A stretch of 64,000 bases of DNA from the NCBI RefSeq assembly GCF_002831565.1, contig NZ_CP025096.1, positions 6,873,014 through 6,937,013 on the forward strand, written 5' to 3'. The DNA comes from Spirosoma pollinicola. Lineage in GTDB: Bacteria > Bacteroidota > Bacteroidia > Cytophagales > Spirosomataceae. Position numbers and translations under genes: made by a program. This document shows, in pieces, positions 24,218 to 32,485 of this stretch (position 1 is the stretch's first letter; every line of letters begins with the position of its first letter). Under the pieces are notes generated by a model. That model was not told where the DNA came from, ran no database searches, and saw nothing but the letters and a program-made list of their open reading frames with translations.

Positions 24218-26830
24218 ATGAATCAGTACTATTTAGGCAAAAGCTTTGCCAGTGGCTGGGGGTTTTCTCTGTATCTTTACTCGACGTACGCTTTAATTGT
24301 GGAAAACCAAGCCAATACATTGTTTTCGTCATTTGACTCTGAAGAAATAACTTTCTTCGCCGATTTAATTTTGCCTATACCGGTACCTAAATTATTTACT
24401 TACCGCGTTCCACGCGGGATGGCCGATGACATCAAAATTGGTGCCAGAGTTATTGTTCCATTCGGAAAAAAAAACGGCAGGGTATTGACAGCCATCGTTG
24501 CAAAGCTTCATAATACACCGCCAGCTACCTATCAGGCTCGTTACATAAATGAACTGCTGGATGAAATCCCATTAACAACAAGCTACCAACTAGAACTATT
24601 TGGATGGATATCCGAATACTATATGTGCTGCATAGGGGAAGTGATGAATGTAGCGCTCCCTTCGGGCCTGAAAATTTCGAGTCAATCGAAAGTGCAGTTC
24701 AATCCTGACTTTGATTACCCTGAACTACTTACTGAATTTGAAGAAGTACTGCTCACTGAACTCAAGAAGCATTCGGCCTTATCGTACGAAGAACTTGAGC
24801 GGCTCATGGGCGAAGGCAGCAATGCAGCCGCTATTATCAAATCGCTGATAGGCAAAAAGGCCATCATTGTATTTGAAGAAGTCAGGGAGAAATACGTCCC
24901 GAAAATGGTACGTAAGGTTAGGCTTAATCGTAATTATGAAGAGCGGGAACAACTTCTGGTGCTGCTTCAACGGCTCGAAAAACTACCCAAACAGCAAGAG
25001 GTTGTTATGCGCTACCTGAGCCATGTCCCCCTGCAGCGCACCCCCTCACTCAATCAAAAAGGTTTAGACAAAACCATTCTCAATCAGGATGATGAACTTT
25101 CGCAATCCTCGCTGTCAACGCTAATTAAAAACCAGGTTTTCGAAACGTTTGAAATCATTCAACCCCGCTTTTCGGATAACGACGCCGGGCTACCTCAGGT
25201 AGAAATTAAACTGACCGATGCACAGCGATCCGCATCATCACAGATCATGGCTCAGTTCGAGAGCCAGAACATTGTGCTGCTGCACGGCATTACGGGAAGC
25301 GGTAAGACGGAGGTGTATATCGACCTTATTCAACAAGCCCTGAACAGCGGCTCACAGGTATTATACCTACTGCCCGAAATTGCCCTGACAACCCAGATTG
25401 TGGTGCGTCTGCAACGGGTATTTGGCGATACGATGGGCATTTACCATTCCAAGTTTTCAGACAATGAGCGTGTCGAGGTCTGGAAAGGTGTTGTGTCGGG
25501 ACAGTACCAGTTTGTGGTCGGTGTGCGGTCGGCGGTATTTTTACCGTTCGACAATTTAGGGCTGATTATTGTGGACGAGGAGCACGAAACGAGCTATAAG
25601 CAACACGATCCTGCTCCCCGTTATCATGCCCGCGATGTAGCCATCATGCTGGCGCACTGGCAGCAGGCCAAAGTATTACTAGGATCGGCGACGCCCGCTC
25701 TCGAAACCTATTATCAGGCAAAACAGGGGCGCTATGGTCTGGTGGAGTTATTCCAGCGATTTGGCGAAGCAACGTTGCCCAACATTACACTGGTGAATGT
25801 GCAGCAGGAGAAAAAGCAGAAGACGATGAAAAATGAATTTTCATCGGCCCTGCTCGGTGCGCTGGAAGCCAATATGGAGCGAAAAGAACAAAGTATTCTG
25901 TTTCAAAACCGTCGGGGCTATTCACCCTATATGCAGTGCGAAGACTGCGATTGGACCGCCGAGTGCCCTAACTGCGCCGTTAGCCTGACCTATCACCAAC
26001 GCGACGCTGAGTTGCGATGCCACTACTGCGGTCATAAAGAAAGCGTGCCGCGCCTGTGCCCCACCTGCGGCTCCACAAAGGTGAAGACGATTGGGTTCGG
26101 GACGGAAAAATTGGAAGATCAGCTACAGATTTTCTTTCCGCAATCGCGGGTTTTGCGCATGGACTTAGACACAACGCGTGCCAAAAATGCCTATCAGCAA
26201 ATTATTCAGGAATTTGAAGGTGGTCAGGTCGATATTCTGGTTGGTACTCAGATGATCACGAAAGGACTCGATTTCGACAATGTTAGTTTGGTAGGTATTT
26301 TCGATGCGGATCGACTCATTCACTTCCCCGATTTCCGCGCCACTGAACGCGCCTTCCAGATGATTACTCAGGTGAGCGGCCGGGCCGGGCGACGCGCCGG
26401 GCGGCAGGGAACGGTGCTGATTCAGACCAGCAACCCACAACAGCCGGTACTGCAAAAAGTAATTGACAACAATTATAAAGGACTCTATGAGGAAGAACTG
26501 AAAGAGCGGCAGGATTTCAATTACCCGCCCTTCTCGCGACTCATTAAACTAACCATTCGCCATACCGACCGGGCCATCAGCCATCAGGCTGCCCAGCGGC
26601 TAGCCGCCGAATTGACCGACGCTTTGGGTAGCAGCCGTGTTTTAGGTCCCGAAGAACCTCTCGTTGAACGGATTCGAAATCAGTTTCTGTTCGATATCCT
26701 TATTAAGATAGAGCGGGAGAAAGTGAACATAAAAGCGGTGAAAACCTTTATTCAGGACCGTATTAACGACATTCTTACCGATAAGGGCCTACGGCAGGTG
26801 AGCATCGTGGCCGATGTGGATTGTTTGTAA
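24218..26830 (+). CDS. priA: Primosomal protein N' (PriA), replication-restart helicase
   Basis: Up to 870 residues. The recognisable protein begins at about residue 45 (ITFFADLILPIPVPKLFTYRVP, the 3'-OH-binding domain), so the true start may be a TTG or GTG between 24299 and 24330 rather than the ATG at 24218. The helicase core has Walker A GITGSGKTEVY, the DEEH box (IIVDEEHETSYKQ) and the GSATPALE motif. Eight cysteines of the zinc-binding insert are present (CEDCDWTAECPNC, CHYCG, CPTCG). The C-terminal motifs GTQMITKGLDF and QVSGRAGRRAG complete it. PriA reloads the replicative helicase at stalled forks. Confidence 0.93.
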   Translation: MNQYYLGKSFASGWGFSLYLYSTYALIVENQANTLFSSFDSEEITFFADLILPIPVPKLFTYRVPRGMADDIKIGARVIVPFGKKNGRVLTAIVAKLHNTPPATYQARYINELLDEIPLTTSYQLELFGWISEYYMCCIGEVMNVALPSGLKISSQSKVQFNPDFDYPELLTEFEEVLLTELKKHSALSYEELERLMGEGSNAAAIIKSLIGKKAIIVFEEVREKYVPKMVRKVRLNRNYEEREQLLVLLQRLEKLPKQQEVVMRYLSHVPLQRTPSLNQKGLDKTILNQDDELSQSSLSTLIKNQVFETFEIIQPRFSDNDAGLPQVEIKLTDAQRSASSQIMAQFESQNIVLLHGITGSGKTEVYIDLIQQALNSGSQVLYLLPEIALTTQIVVRLQRVFGDTMGIYHSKFSDNERVEVWKGVVSGQYQFVVGVRSAVFLPFDNLGLIIVDEEHETSYKQHDPAPRYHARDVAIMLAHWQQAKVLLGSATPALETYYQAKQGRYGLVELFQRFGEATLPNITLVNVQQEKKQKTMKNEFSSALLGALEANMERKEQSILFQNRRGYSPYMQCEDCDWTAECPNCAVSLTYHQRDAELRCHYCGHKESVPRLCPTCGSTKVKTIGFGTEKLEDQLQIFFPQSRVLRMDLDTTRAKNAYQQIIQEFEGGQVDILVGTQMITKGLDFDNVSLVGIFDADRLIHFPDFRATERAFQMITQVSGRAGRRAGRQGTVLIQTSNPQQPVLQKVIDNNYKGLYEEELKERQDFNYPPFSRLIKLTIRHTDRAISHQAAQRLAAELTDALGSSRVLGPEEPLVERIRNQFLFDILIKIEREKVNIKAVKTFIQDRINDILTDKGLRQVSIVADVDCL

Positions 26831-26864
26831 GTATTTTACGTTATTGCTAAAAACGCACACAACT

Positions 26865-27095
26865 ATGCTGGCAACGGTAACAGGAACCTACAAAAACGGG
26901 CAGATTATTCTGGACGAAGAATTGCCGGTGAAAAGCAAATCTGCCAAAGTGATTGTGACATTGGTAGAAGATACCGTCGAAAATGAGGAAAAACCGACGC
27001 GTCAATTTGGACGCCTTAAAGGAACATTTACTGACCCTTATTGGTCATCCAAAGAATTTAATGACCCCCTGGATGATCTAAAAGATTATATGTAA
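26865..27095 (+). CDS. Putative antitoxin paired with PIN toxin
   Basis: A 76-residue protein starting at ATG 26865 (MLATVTGTYKNGQIILDEEL). A longer frame reaching into priA has no homology. The N-terminal half is strand-rich, ending in KVIVTLVED, with the DUF2281-like or VapB-like layout of small antitoxins. The C-terminal half is acidic and probably disordered, likely the toxin-neutralising tail. The stop codon overlaps the start of the next gene by one base (TAATG), typical for vapBC pairs. It probably represses its own promoter with the toxin as co-repressor. Confidence 0.72.
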   Translation: MLATVTGTYKNGQIILDEELPVKSKSAKVIVTLVEDTVENEEKPTRQFGRLKGTFTDPYWSSKEFNDPLDDLKDYM

Positions 27096-27490
27096 TGACT
27101 ATTTTGCTGGATACCCAGGCCTTAATTTGGTCGCTCACCAATTCAGACAGGCTTACAAAAACGACTCGCACTTGCATTCAGGAAGCCAACACGGTCTATG
27201 TAAGTCCAATCAATTTTTATGAAATTGCAATAAAAACAGCACTTGGTAGAGATAGCGGTATTAAATGGCCAATCCATCAAATTATTCAGGAAGCTTTGTT
27301 ATCGGGTTTTGTATGGTTACCTCTAGGGGCGAATCATATTGAATCCTATCAGAATATCCCTTTCTTCGATCACCACCGCGACCCTTTCGACCGCATGTTA
27401 CTAGCCATTGCCCTCGCCGATGGCCTGAAAATTATTTCGTCAGATCATAATTTCCCTCTTTATAACGATCTTGTCGAAACCATTTGGTAA
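27095..27490 (+). CDS. vapC: PIN-domain toxin, VapC-like ribonuclease
   Basis: A 131-residue PIN domain. The conserved acidic residues for Mg2+ binding are visible: Asp6 in LLDTQALIW, Glu in INFYEIAIK (~residue 43) and Asp in HRDPFDRMLLA (~residue 99). It matches the PilT-type 'type II toxin-antitoxin system VapC' subgroup with the ALIW and HRDPFDR signatures. VapC toxins cut tRNA or rRNA and are held inactive by the antitoxin from the preceding gene, whose stop overlaps this start. It lies between priA and pyk on the same strand. Confidence 0.88.
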   Translation: MTILLDTQALIWSLTNSDRLTKTTRTCIQEANTVYVSPINFYEIAIKTALGRDSGIKWPIHQIIQEALLSGFVWLPLGANHIESYQNIPFFDHHRDPFDRMLLAIALADGLKIISSDHNFPLYNDLVETIW

Positions 27491-27553
27491 CGCCGGATTG
27501 TACGGCTTCTTGTAAAATTTACACAAAAACCACCGATTATCAGACCATACGCT

Positions 27554-27561
27554 TATTTTTG
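27554..27561 (+). promoter_or_regulatory. Probable -7 element of the pyruvate kinase promoter
   Basis: TATTTTTG matches TAnnTTTG and lies 43 bases upstream of the ATG at 27604. This favours that ATG over the in-frame start inside the PIN gene. Confidence 0.45.
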
Positions 27562-27603
27562 CACTGGCTTATGGCTGATTATGCCCAATTTTTCCCGCCC
27601 CTC

Positions 27604-29040
27604 ATGTCTAAGAAAACCAAGATCGTAGCCACTGTTGGCCCGGCTTCCGATACGAAAGAACAGTTGTTGGCATTAGCCAAAGCAGGAGTAAATGTATTCC
27701 GGCTCAATTTCTCTCATGGCACTCACGAAGACCATTTGATGCGCTTAACCCGCATTCGCGAACTGAATGCAGAATATAACCTCAATCTTTGCGTACTGCA
27801 GGATTTGCAGGGGCCTAAAATTCGCATTGGTAATGTTGAGCACAAAGATGGCGTTATGATCGTGGCCGGTCAGGAACTTGTCTTCACAAATGACGATATC
27901 ATTGGCACCTCCGAACGCGTCAGTACACCCTACAAAAACATGTATCGGGATGTACATGCGGGCGAGCGTATCCTGATGGACGACGGTAAGTTAGAAGTAA
28001 AAGTACTGAGAACAGAAGGTACCGATGTTGTAACAGAAGTCGTTTACGGTGGCTCGATGAAATCGAAGAAAGGTGTAAACCTACCAAACACGAAGGTGTC
28101 TATGCCCGCTGTTACCGAAAAAGACTGGGAAGACCTCGAATTTGGTCTGGAGCATAATGCCGAGTGGATTGCCCTGTCGTTTGTGCGGGAAGCCTCCGAA
28201 ATTCTCGAAATCAAAGAATATATCCGGTCGAAAGGGAAGACAAGCCGCGTGATCGCGAAAATTGAAAAACCTGAAGCCATTCAGAATATCGACGAAATTA
28301 TTGCCGCAACGGACGGACTGATGGTTGCCCGTGGTGACCTCGGTGTTGAACTACCCGCCGAAGAGGTTCCGATGATTCAGAAAATGCTGGTTGAAAAGTG
28401 TAATCGGGCGGCCAAGCCAGTTATTGTGGCGACGCAGATGCTCGAAAGCATGATTGACGCCCCCCGCCCGACCCGCGCCGAAGTTAATGATATTGCCAAC
28501 TCGGTTATGGACGGCGCGGATGCCGTTATGCTAAGTGCCGAAACAGCATCGGGCAAATACCCGATTCTGGCGGTCGAAAGCATGGCCAACACCATCCGGC
28601 AGGTTGAAACCTCTACCGACAAAATTTATTATCGCTACCACGCCCAGGTAAACGAGCAGCCAAGCGAAAATGCCATCAACGACAATGTGGTGATGAGTGC
28701 ATGCCGCTTAGCCCGCGACACAAAAGCAAAAGCCATTATTGGTATCACAAACTCAGGGTATACGGCCGTGCGGCTTTCGCATCACCGCCCCAAAGCCGAT
28801 CTGTTTGTGTTCTCGAAAGACGCCCAGCTGCGCAACACGCTGGGTCTGTACTGGGGTGTTCAGGTGATGCCTTACGAGCCAGATACGAATATAACTGTCG
28901 ACCAGACGGTGGAAGGTATCAAACAAATACTCATTAGCCAGGGTCATCTGGAATCTGGCGATATTTTCATCAATACGCTCAGCATGCCTTTAACGCAGGC
29001 TCGTCGTACCAACACGGTGAAATTGAGTACGGTAGATTAA
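27604..29040 (+). CDS. pyk: Pyruvate kinase
   Basis: A 478-residue glycolytic enzyme converting phosphoenolpyruvate and ADP to pyruvate and ATP. It starts at MSKKTKIVATVGPAS (ATG 27604). An open frame continues 40 codons upstream into the PIN-toxin gene but those codons have no homology. The active-site region contains the KIEKPEAIQNIDEII lysine/metal motif and the signature MVARGDLGVELPAEEVP. The B domain runs near residues 70-165, and the C-terminal allosteric domain follows from ~350. A terminator sits 31 bases after the stop. Housekeeping gene. Confidence 0.96.
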   Translation: MSKKTKIVATVGPASDTKEQLLALAKAGVNVFRLNFSHGTHEDHLMRLTRIRELNAEYNLNLCVLQDLQGPKIRIGNVEHKDGVMIVAGQELVFTNDDIIGTSERVSTPYKNMYRDVHAGERILMDDGKLEVKVLRTEGTDVVTEVVYGGSMKSKKGVNLPNTKVSMPAVTEKDWEDLEFGLEHNAEWIALSFVREASEILEIKEYIRSKGKTSRVIAKIEKPEAIQNIDEIIAATDGLMVARGDLGVELPAEEVPMIQKMLVEKCNRAAKPVIVATQMLESMIDAPRPTRAEVNDIANSVMDGADAVMLSAETASGKYPILAVESMANTIRQVETSTDKIYYRYHAQVNEQPSENAINDNVVMSACRLARDTKAKAIIGITNSGYTAVRLSHHRPKADLFVFSKDAQLRNTLGLYWGVQVMPYEPDTNITVDQTVEGIKQILISQGHLESGDIFINTLSMPLTQARRTNTVKLSTVD

Positions 29041-29070
29041 TAACGTACAACTCAACAACGTTTGCTCACT

Positions 29071-29105
29071 AAAAAGCCGCGAAACCAATGGTCATCGCGG
29101 CTTTT
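29071..29105 (+). terminator. Intrinsic terminator after pyk
   Basis: AAAAAGCCGCGA pairs with TCGCGGCTTTT around an 11-base loop, followed by T residues. Confidence 0.85.
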
Positions 29106-29184
29106 CTGTTCTCACTGAAAATGAAGAATTTTATTCGTCTTACCTGATGCATTAACTCGGTAAGAGGTACCTATGTTTAGGCTT

Positions 29185-29694
29185 TTATACGTCGGATGCC
29201 TTTGGGGCTTCGCTTTCGTTGGCAACTGGCACTTCCTCATTAACTGCTTCTTCGATTGCTACAGGTTCTGCTGTAGGCTCCTCAGCCGCTGCCATGAATA
29301 CATCAGGAGCAAATTGACGCAGGATTCCGTACCAGATAATAAGTTTTTTAATGTCGGTTGTGCGAACACGGTCACGGTCGTAGTTGGGAACGACCGAAGC
29401 CATAAATTCAGCCAGCTCTTCGGCTGAGCCTTTTGGATCAACTGTCAGGGTATCACCATATTTTTCATCGATTGCCGCCAAAACCTGCCCCAGTGATACG
29501 GATTGTTCTTCGCTATCATCATTGACATACATCGAAATATCGTTCAGGACCGACACGCGAGCTGTTGGGCCCATCATCGTTTTCGTCTTTTTTTCATCTA
29601 ACGACTCAACAATGACGCCCGCCCGTCCGGGTTTCACAATTCGGTAAAGGCCGCTGTAGCCAGCCACATTGGCAATCTGTTTTAATGCTTCCAT
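29185..29694 (-). CDS. DUF5606-type conserved Bacteroidota protein
   Basis: A 169-residue protein conserved in Bacteroidota and of unknown function. The N-terminal half (MEALKQIANVAGYSGLYRIVKPGRAGVIVES, then VSVLNDISMY) is the DUF5606 signature, with a small beta-rich, possibly SH3-like fold. A helical part follows (DIKKLIIWYGILRQFAPD). The last ~35 residues are Glu/Ala/Val-rich and probably disordered. It is usually found as a single housekeeping-like gene. Here it is followed on the minus strand by nothing obvious and preceded by the engB region. Confidence 0.85.
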   Translation of the reverse strand: MEALKQIANVAGYSGLYRIVKPGRAGVIVESLDEKKTKTMMGPTARVSVLNDISMYVNDDSEEQSVSLGQVLAAIDEKYGDTLTVDPKGSAEELAEFMASVVPNYDRDRVRTTDIKKLIIWYGILRQFAPDVFMAAAEEPTAEPVAIEEAVNEEVPVANESEAPKASDV

Positions 29695-29750
29695 AGAGAG
29701 ACTTTGTAAAATAGTAACGTGCGTTTTGTTGGGTGTATTGCCTTCATAAA

Positions 29751-29830
29751 AGCGAAAGAGTGAAAGAGCGTATGAGCGAAAAAGTCACGCTGTCTATTTT
29801 TCACTCATGCGCTCTTTCACTCTTTCGCTT
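29751..29830. repeat. Long inverted repeat of the GAAAGAG/CTCTTTC family (copy 3)
   Basis: The left arm at 29751-29783 (AGCGAAAGAGTGAAAGAGCG...) and the right arm at 29798-29830 (...GCTCTTTCACTCTTTCGCT) are nearly fully complementary across 33 bases with a 14-base loop. It lies directly after the engB stop. Related copies are at 2789-2873 and 4475-4560. Confidence 0.85.
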
Positions 29831-30431
29831 ATTTTTTGTACCCCTCATTCAGGGGGCGAATGAACGAGAGTATGTCTTCGCGACCGGCGGCTGTAATGGC
29901 CGAGGTAACGAAAAACTGTGGTGCCTCCTCCCATTCTTCCAGCAACCGTGCGCGATAGTTGTCCAGCGTCGTTTGCAGTTTATTTACGCTGAGTTTTTCG
30001 GTTTTGGTAAATACAATTACGAATGGCAGCCCTCTTTCGCCCAGGTTGGTCATAAAATCGAGATCTAATTTTTGCGGCTCGATCCGCGAATCGACCAGCA
30101 CGAAGATGCACAACAAGTTTGGTCGGCTGGTCAAATAGCCATCAATGAGACCGGCAAACTTCTCGCGCTCGGTTTTGCTAACCTGCGCGTAGCCATAGCC
30201 AGGAAGATCGACCAGATACCACTCATTATCAATAATAAAATGGTTAACCAACTGGGTTTTACCGGGTTTACCCGAAATTTTGGCCAACGTTGAGCGACTC
30301 GTCAGCATATTAATCAGCGACGATTTGCCAACGTTCGAGCGACCAATAAAGGCATACTCGGGACGGTCGGGCTTGGGGCACAGGGCCGGGTCGGAGTTGC
30401 TGACGAGGAATTCGGCTTGCTTAACAGGCAT
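29829..30431 (-). CDS. engB: Ribosome-biogenesis GTPase EngB (YihA/YsxC)
   Basis: A 200-residue GTPase starting at ATG 30431 (MPVKQAEFLVSNSD). The longer frame from 30485 adds 18 residues of non-homologous sequence. G-motifs are G1 GRSNVGKSS, G2/G3 GKTQLVNHF and DLPGYGYA, G4 TKTEKLS and G5 TSAITAAG. EngB is required for large-ribosomal-subunit assembly in bacteria. It is monocistronic, and the long inverted repeat at 29751-29830 abuts its stop codon. Confidence 0.95.
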   Translation of the reverse strand: MPVKQAEFLVSNSDPALCPKPDRPEYAFIGRSNVGKSSLINMLTSRSTLAKISGKPGKTQLVNHFIIDNEWYLVDLPGYGYAQVSKTEREKFAGLIDGYLTSRPNLLCIFVLVDSRIEPQKLDLDFMTNLGERGLPFVIVFTKTEKLSVNKLQTTLDNYRARLLEEWEEAPQFFVTSAITAAGREDILSFIRPLNEGYKK

Positions 30432-30614
30432 ACTATAATTGACTAAAAGGGGCCCAAAGTTCGGAAAGAATAAGGAGAATGGCACATGATTTGCAATTTG
30501 CCCGTATAAGAGTTAATTATGTTCTATAAAACAGCGTATCGGCGGAAACGAAAGTGGCCGATTCGTTCGTTATCATCCCGAAACCAAAAAGACTGCCGGA
30601 ACACCGGTTCGACT

Positions 30615-31085
30615 ATGAAAAAAGTAATTTGGCTACTGGCTATCCTGCTGGTGGGAATCCATTCTGTACCAACTCATGCCATTCACCCACCCAAGCTGAA
30701 CCGCGCCAGCGACAGCAAGCGTGTTTCGATCAGTGAGGCAGAAGGTATTCAGTTTACAGAAGCTTCCTGGAGAGATATTTTAAAAAAGGCGAAAGCCGAG
30801 AAAAAGGTCATTTTCCTGGATGCCTACGCTAGCTGGTGCGGCCCCTGCAAACTGCTCCAGAAAAACGTGTTCACTAAGAAAGCCGTTGGCGATTTTTACA
30901 ACGAGAAGTTTATCAACGTAAAAATGGACATGGAAAAAGGCGAAGGCCCTGCCCTAGCACAGGTATATCCGCTGGAAGCCTATCCAACGTTGCTATTCAT
31001 AGACGGTAATGGAAAAATATTGAAAAAGGTGCTGGGTCTGCAAACACCCGAAAACCTGATTGCCATTGGCAAGAGTGTGAAATAA
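30615..31085 (+). CDS. Secreted thioredoxin-like protein
   Basis: A 156-residue protein with a signal peptide (MKKVIWLLAILLVGIHSVPTHA) that fixes the start at ATG 30615. The mature part has a thioredoxin fold with active site ASWCGPCK (two cysteines about residues 75-78) and the cis-Pro region LEAYPTLLFI. It probably acts as a periplasmic thiol-disulfide protein, similar to DUF255/thioredoxin-7-like proteins of Bacteroidota, which often reduce or handle other secreted proteins. The frame extends upstream to 30519 without homology. A terminator follows 42 bases after the stop. Confidence 0.9.
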   Translation: MKKVIWLLAILLVGIHSVPTHAIHPPKLNRASDSKRVSISEAEGIQFTEASWRDILKKAKAEKKVIFLDAYASWCGPCKLLQKNVFTKKAVGDFYNEKFINVKMDMEKGEGPALAQVYPLEAYPTLLFIDGNGKILKKVLGLQTPENLIAIGKSVK

Positions 31086-31126
31086 CATTTCGGCAAACAG
31101 CCAGAAAACAGCTATATTAATAATGT

Positions 31127-31155
31127 AGGGTCGGTTTTGAAAAACCGACCCTTTT
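31127..31155 (+). terminator. Intrinsic terminator after the thioredoxin-like gene
   Basis: AGGGTCGGTTTT pairs with AAAACCGACCCT and is followed by T residues. Confidence 0.85.
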
Positions 31156-31267
31156 TGTGCGCCAGAAAATTATAGTGACTGTACTCTGACTCCTACTTTT
31201 TGCTATCTAGATGACTATAAGTATTTTATATTCTGCACATGCCGACTATGTTTACATCTCAGACGCA

Positions 31268-31299
31268 AAAATGACTTCGTAGCTCAGTTGGTAGCAATG
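31268..31299 (+). repeat. 5' fragment of a tRNA-Lys-like gene (copy 1)
   Basis: AAAATGACTTCGTAGCTCAGTTGGTAGCAATG contains the acceptor/D-arm start of a tRNA, GACTTCGTAGCTCAGTTGGTAG, which matches the 5' end of Bacteroidota tRNA-Lys. No anticodon, T-arm or 3' end follows, so it is not functional. A second, longer copy lies at 32074-32110 in the same orientation. Together they look like relics of site-specific integration at a tRNA. Confidence 0.6.
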
Positions 31300-31384
31300 T
31301 AAAAAACGTAAAAGGGGACAAACGATGTCCCTTTTGCATTTCACAAGACCTGTTTAATAACCGCTATTACGTTGATAAACTAGT

Positions 31385-31579
31385 CTACGATTTACTTTGC
31401 TTCTCATTTTCGAGGATAATTACGTCAGCCAGCGTCATATACGATCCTTTGTGATTGGCCCATTCGTCGCCTGATTCTTTCATTTCTTTCTCGGTCATGC
31501 CATTTTTAATCACAGCACGAAATGTTGGCTGTTTAGCTGGAGTTACATTCTTATCGTGAGTCCTGGATGATTTGAGCAT
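31385..31579 (-). CDS. Putative BrnA-like antitoxin
   Basis: A 64-residue protein when started at the ATG at 31579 (MLKSSRTHDKNVTPAKQ). The open frame reaches 31657, and all candidate starts overlap the end of the BrnT-like gene. The sequence is Lys/Glu-rich and soluble, with a C-terminal TLADVIILENEKQ segment. It follows a BrnT-type toxin gene, and brnT-brnA order with overlap is the rule in that family. The assignment as antitoxin rests on position; the ribbon-helix-helix signature of BrnA is not clear here, so it may be diverged. Confidence 0.5.
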   Translation of the reverse strand: MLKSSRTHDKNVTPAKQPTFRAVIKNGMTEKEMKESGDEWANHKGSYMTLADVIILENEKQSKS

Positions 31580-31871
31580 ATCGTTCGCGTTCTTTTCGGC
31601 TGGCTGGCCGACAACTGATGGGCCTAACTTGACCATTTCTGTACGAAAAAGCAACATATAAAATCCGATTTAGGTTGCTACAACCAACAGCTTTATAACG
31701 TTGCTCTCCTTTACTATCTACACGATCTGGAAGTGAAGCCAAAGCCGGATCTGTAAATAAACTCTCGACTTCGTTTGTGGTATTGCCCCGTGTTGGGTAA
31801 TCACTGATGATGTGTTGAACATTGCCAGTATCCCATTGAAATGAAATACCTGGAGCGGTTTCTTGGGCCAT
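31551..31871 (-). CDS. brnT: BrnT-family toxin (RelE-like ribonuclease)
   Basis: A 106-residue protein matching the BrnT layout: FQWDTGNVQHI at the start (the 'F-x-W-D' opening typical of the family), SLFTDPALASLPD in the middle, and RPISCRPASRKERERYAQ at the end, equivalent to the family's 'R-x-I-S-A-R-x-A-x-x-x-E-R-x-x-Y'. BrnT toxins cut RNA and are neutralised by BrnA, which also represses the operon. An ACTATGTATAGT palindrome at 31909-31920, upstream of the start, could be that operator. The pair sits between two tRNA-Lys fragments, suggesting arrival on a mobile element. Confidence 0.75.
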   Translation of the reverse strand: MAQETAPGISFQWDTGNVQHIISDYPTRGNTTNEVESLFTDPALASLPDRVDSKGEQRYKAVGCSNLNRILYVAFSYRNGQVRPISCRPASRKERERYAQIIQDSR

Positions 31872-31908
31872 GAATATACAATGGTCGCTATAGTTGAGTA
31901 CCGCTTAT

Positions 31909-31920
31909 ACTATGTATAGT
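31909..31920. promoter_or_regulatory. Possible operator upstream of the brnT-like gene
   Basis: ACTATGTATAGT is a 12-base palindrome (5-2-5) lying 38 bases upstream of the toxin start codon. BrnA-type antitoxins repress their own operons, so an operator is expected here. Confidence 0.3.
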
Positions 31921-32073
31921 CAATATTAGCTGATGCTATTATTTTCTATTAAGCTGTGCTTGCAAGCTATATGTCAAAGGTAGTAAATCGCCTGTATTTT
32001 GTCAACCAATTCTAATAAATTGTCACGTATTGCAACGACCAAAAATCTAATACTTATTATCATACAAGGCATA

Positions 32074-32110
32074 AAAATGACTTCGCAGCTCAGTTGGTAA
32101 AGCAATTGAC
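32074..32110 (+). repeat. 5' fragment of a tRNA-Lys-like gene (copy 2)
   Basis: AAAATGACTTCGCAGCTCAG, continuing TTGGTAAAGCAATTGAC, repeats the tRNA-Lys 5' half with two changes relative to copy 1 (31268-31299) and extends to the start of the anticodon stem. The sequence then diverges, with no CTTTTAATC anticodon loop. It is a pseudo-tRNA. Confidence 0.6.
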
Positions 32111-32156
32111 CGCTTAGATTTCCAGGGTTTATGCAAGTGATGGTGTAAAATCTTTG

Positions 32157-32306
32157 TGATACTTTTGGCCCGGTGAACCACTGAGCACACGCGGTGGATT
32201 AACTTATGACGAGATTGACAAGAATGGTATCATCAAGTCTGTTCTCGGCCCGATTCCATTCAATGACGAGACACTCTATGAGCCTGTACTTCAAAGTATC
32301 CTGTAA
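32157..32306 (+). pseudogene. C-terminal remnant of an unidentified gene
   Basis: After an in-frame TGA, 48 codons read YFWPGEPLSTRGGLTYDEID and then a compact, protein-like NGIIKSVLGPIPFNDETLYE tail to a TAA at 32304. Composition and residue pattern look like real coding sequence, but there is no start codon. I do not recognise the family. It lies directly after a tRNA-Lys fragment. Confidence 0.3.
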
Positions 32307-32485
32307 ACTAGCAGCGGTTTATCATTTTCTGCTTTTCCTTTCACGCAATAATTTCTTTATAAGGCTAGTTATCGAAGGCAATCTATCTTATAACTAATAT
32401 CAGTCATATTATTTGAATTATGAGCCAAGCATTAAAATAGAACAAGTTTAGATCGCAGGTAAAATGGTTACTGAATTGCATTATT

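Larger units (their letters stand above)
31872..32485. other. Decayed intergenic region with tRNA-Lys fragment and gene remnant
   Basis: Mostly A+T-rich sequence without an intact gene. It contains the palindrome at 31909-31920, the second tRNA-Lys fragment at 32074-32110 and a C-terminal gene remnant at about 32157-32306. Its content suggests remains of past integration events. Confidence 0.55.

Noticed and set aside
31268..31299. A functional tRNA gene
   Set aside because: Only the acceptor and D-arm 5' part is present; there is no anticodon or T-arm, so it is listed as a fragment.
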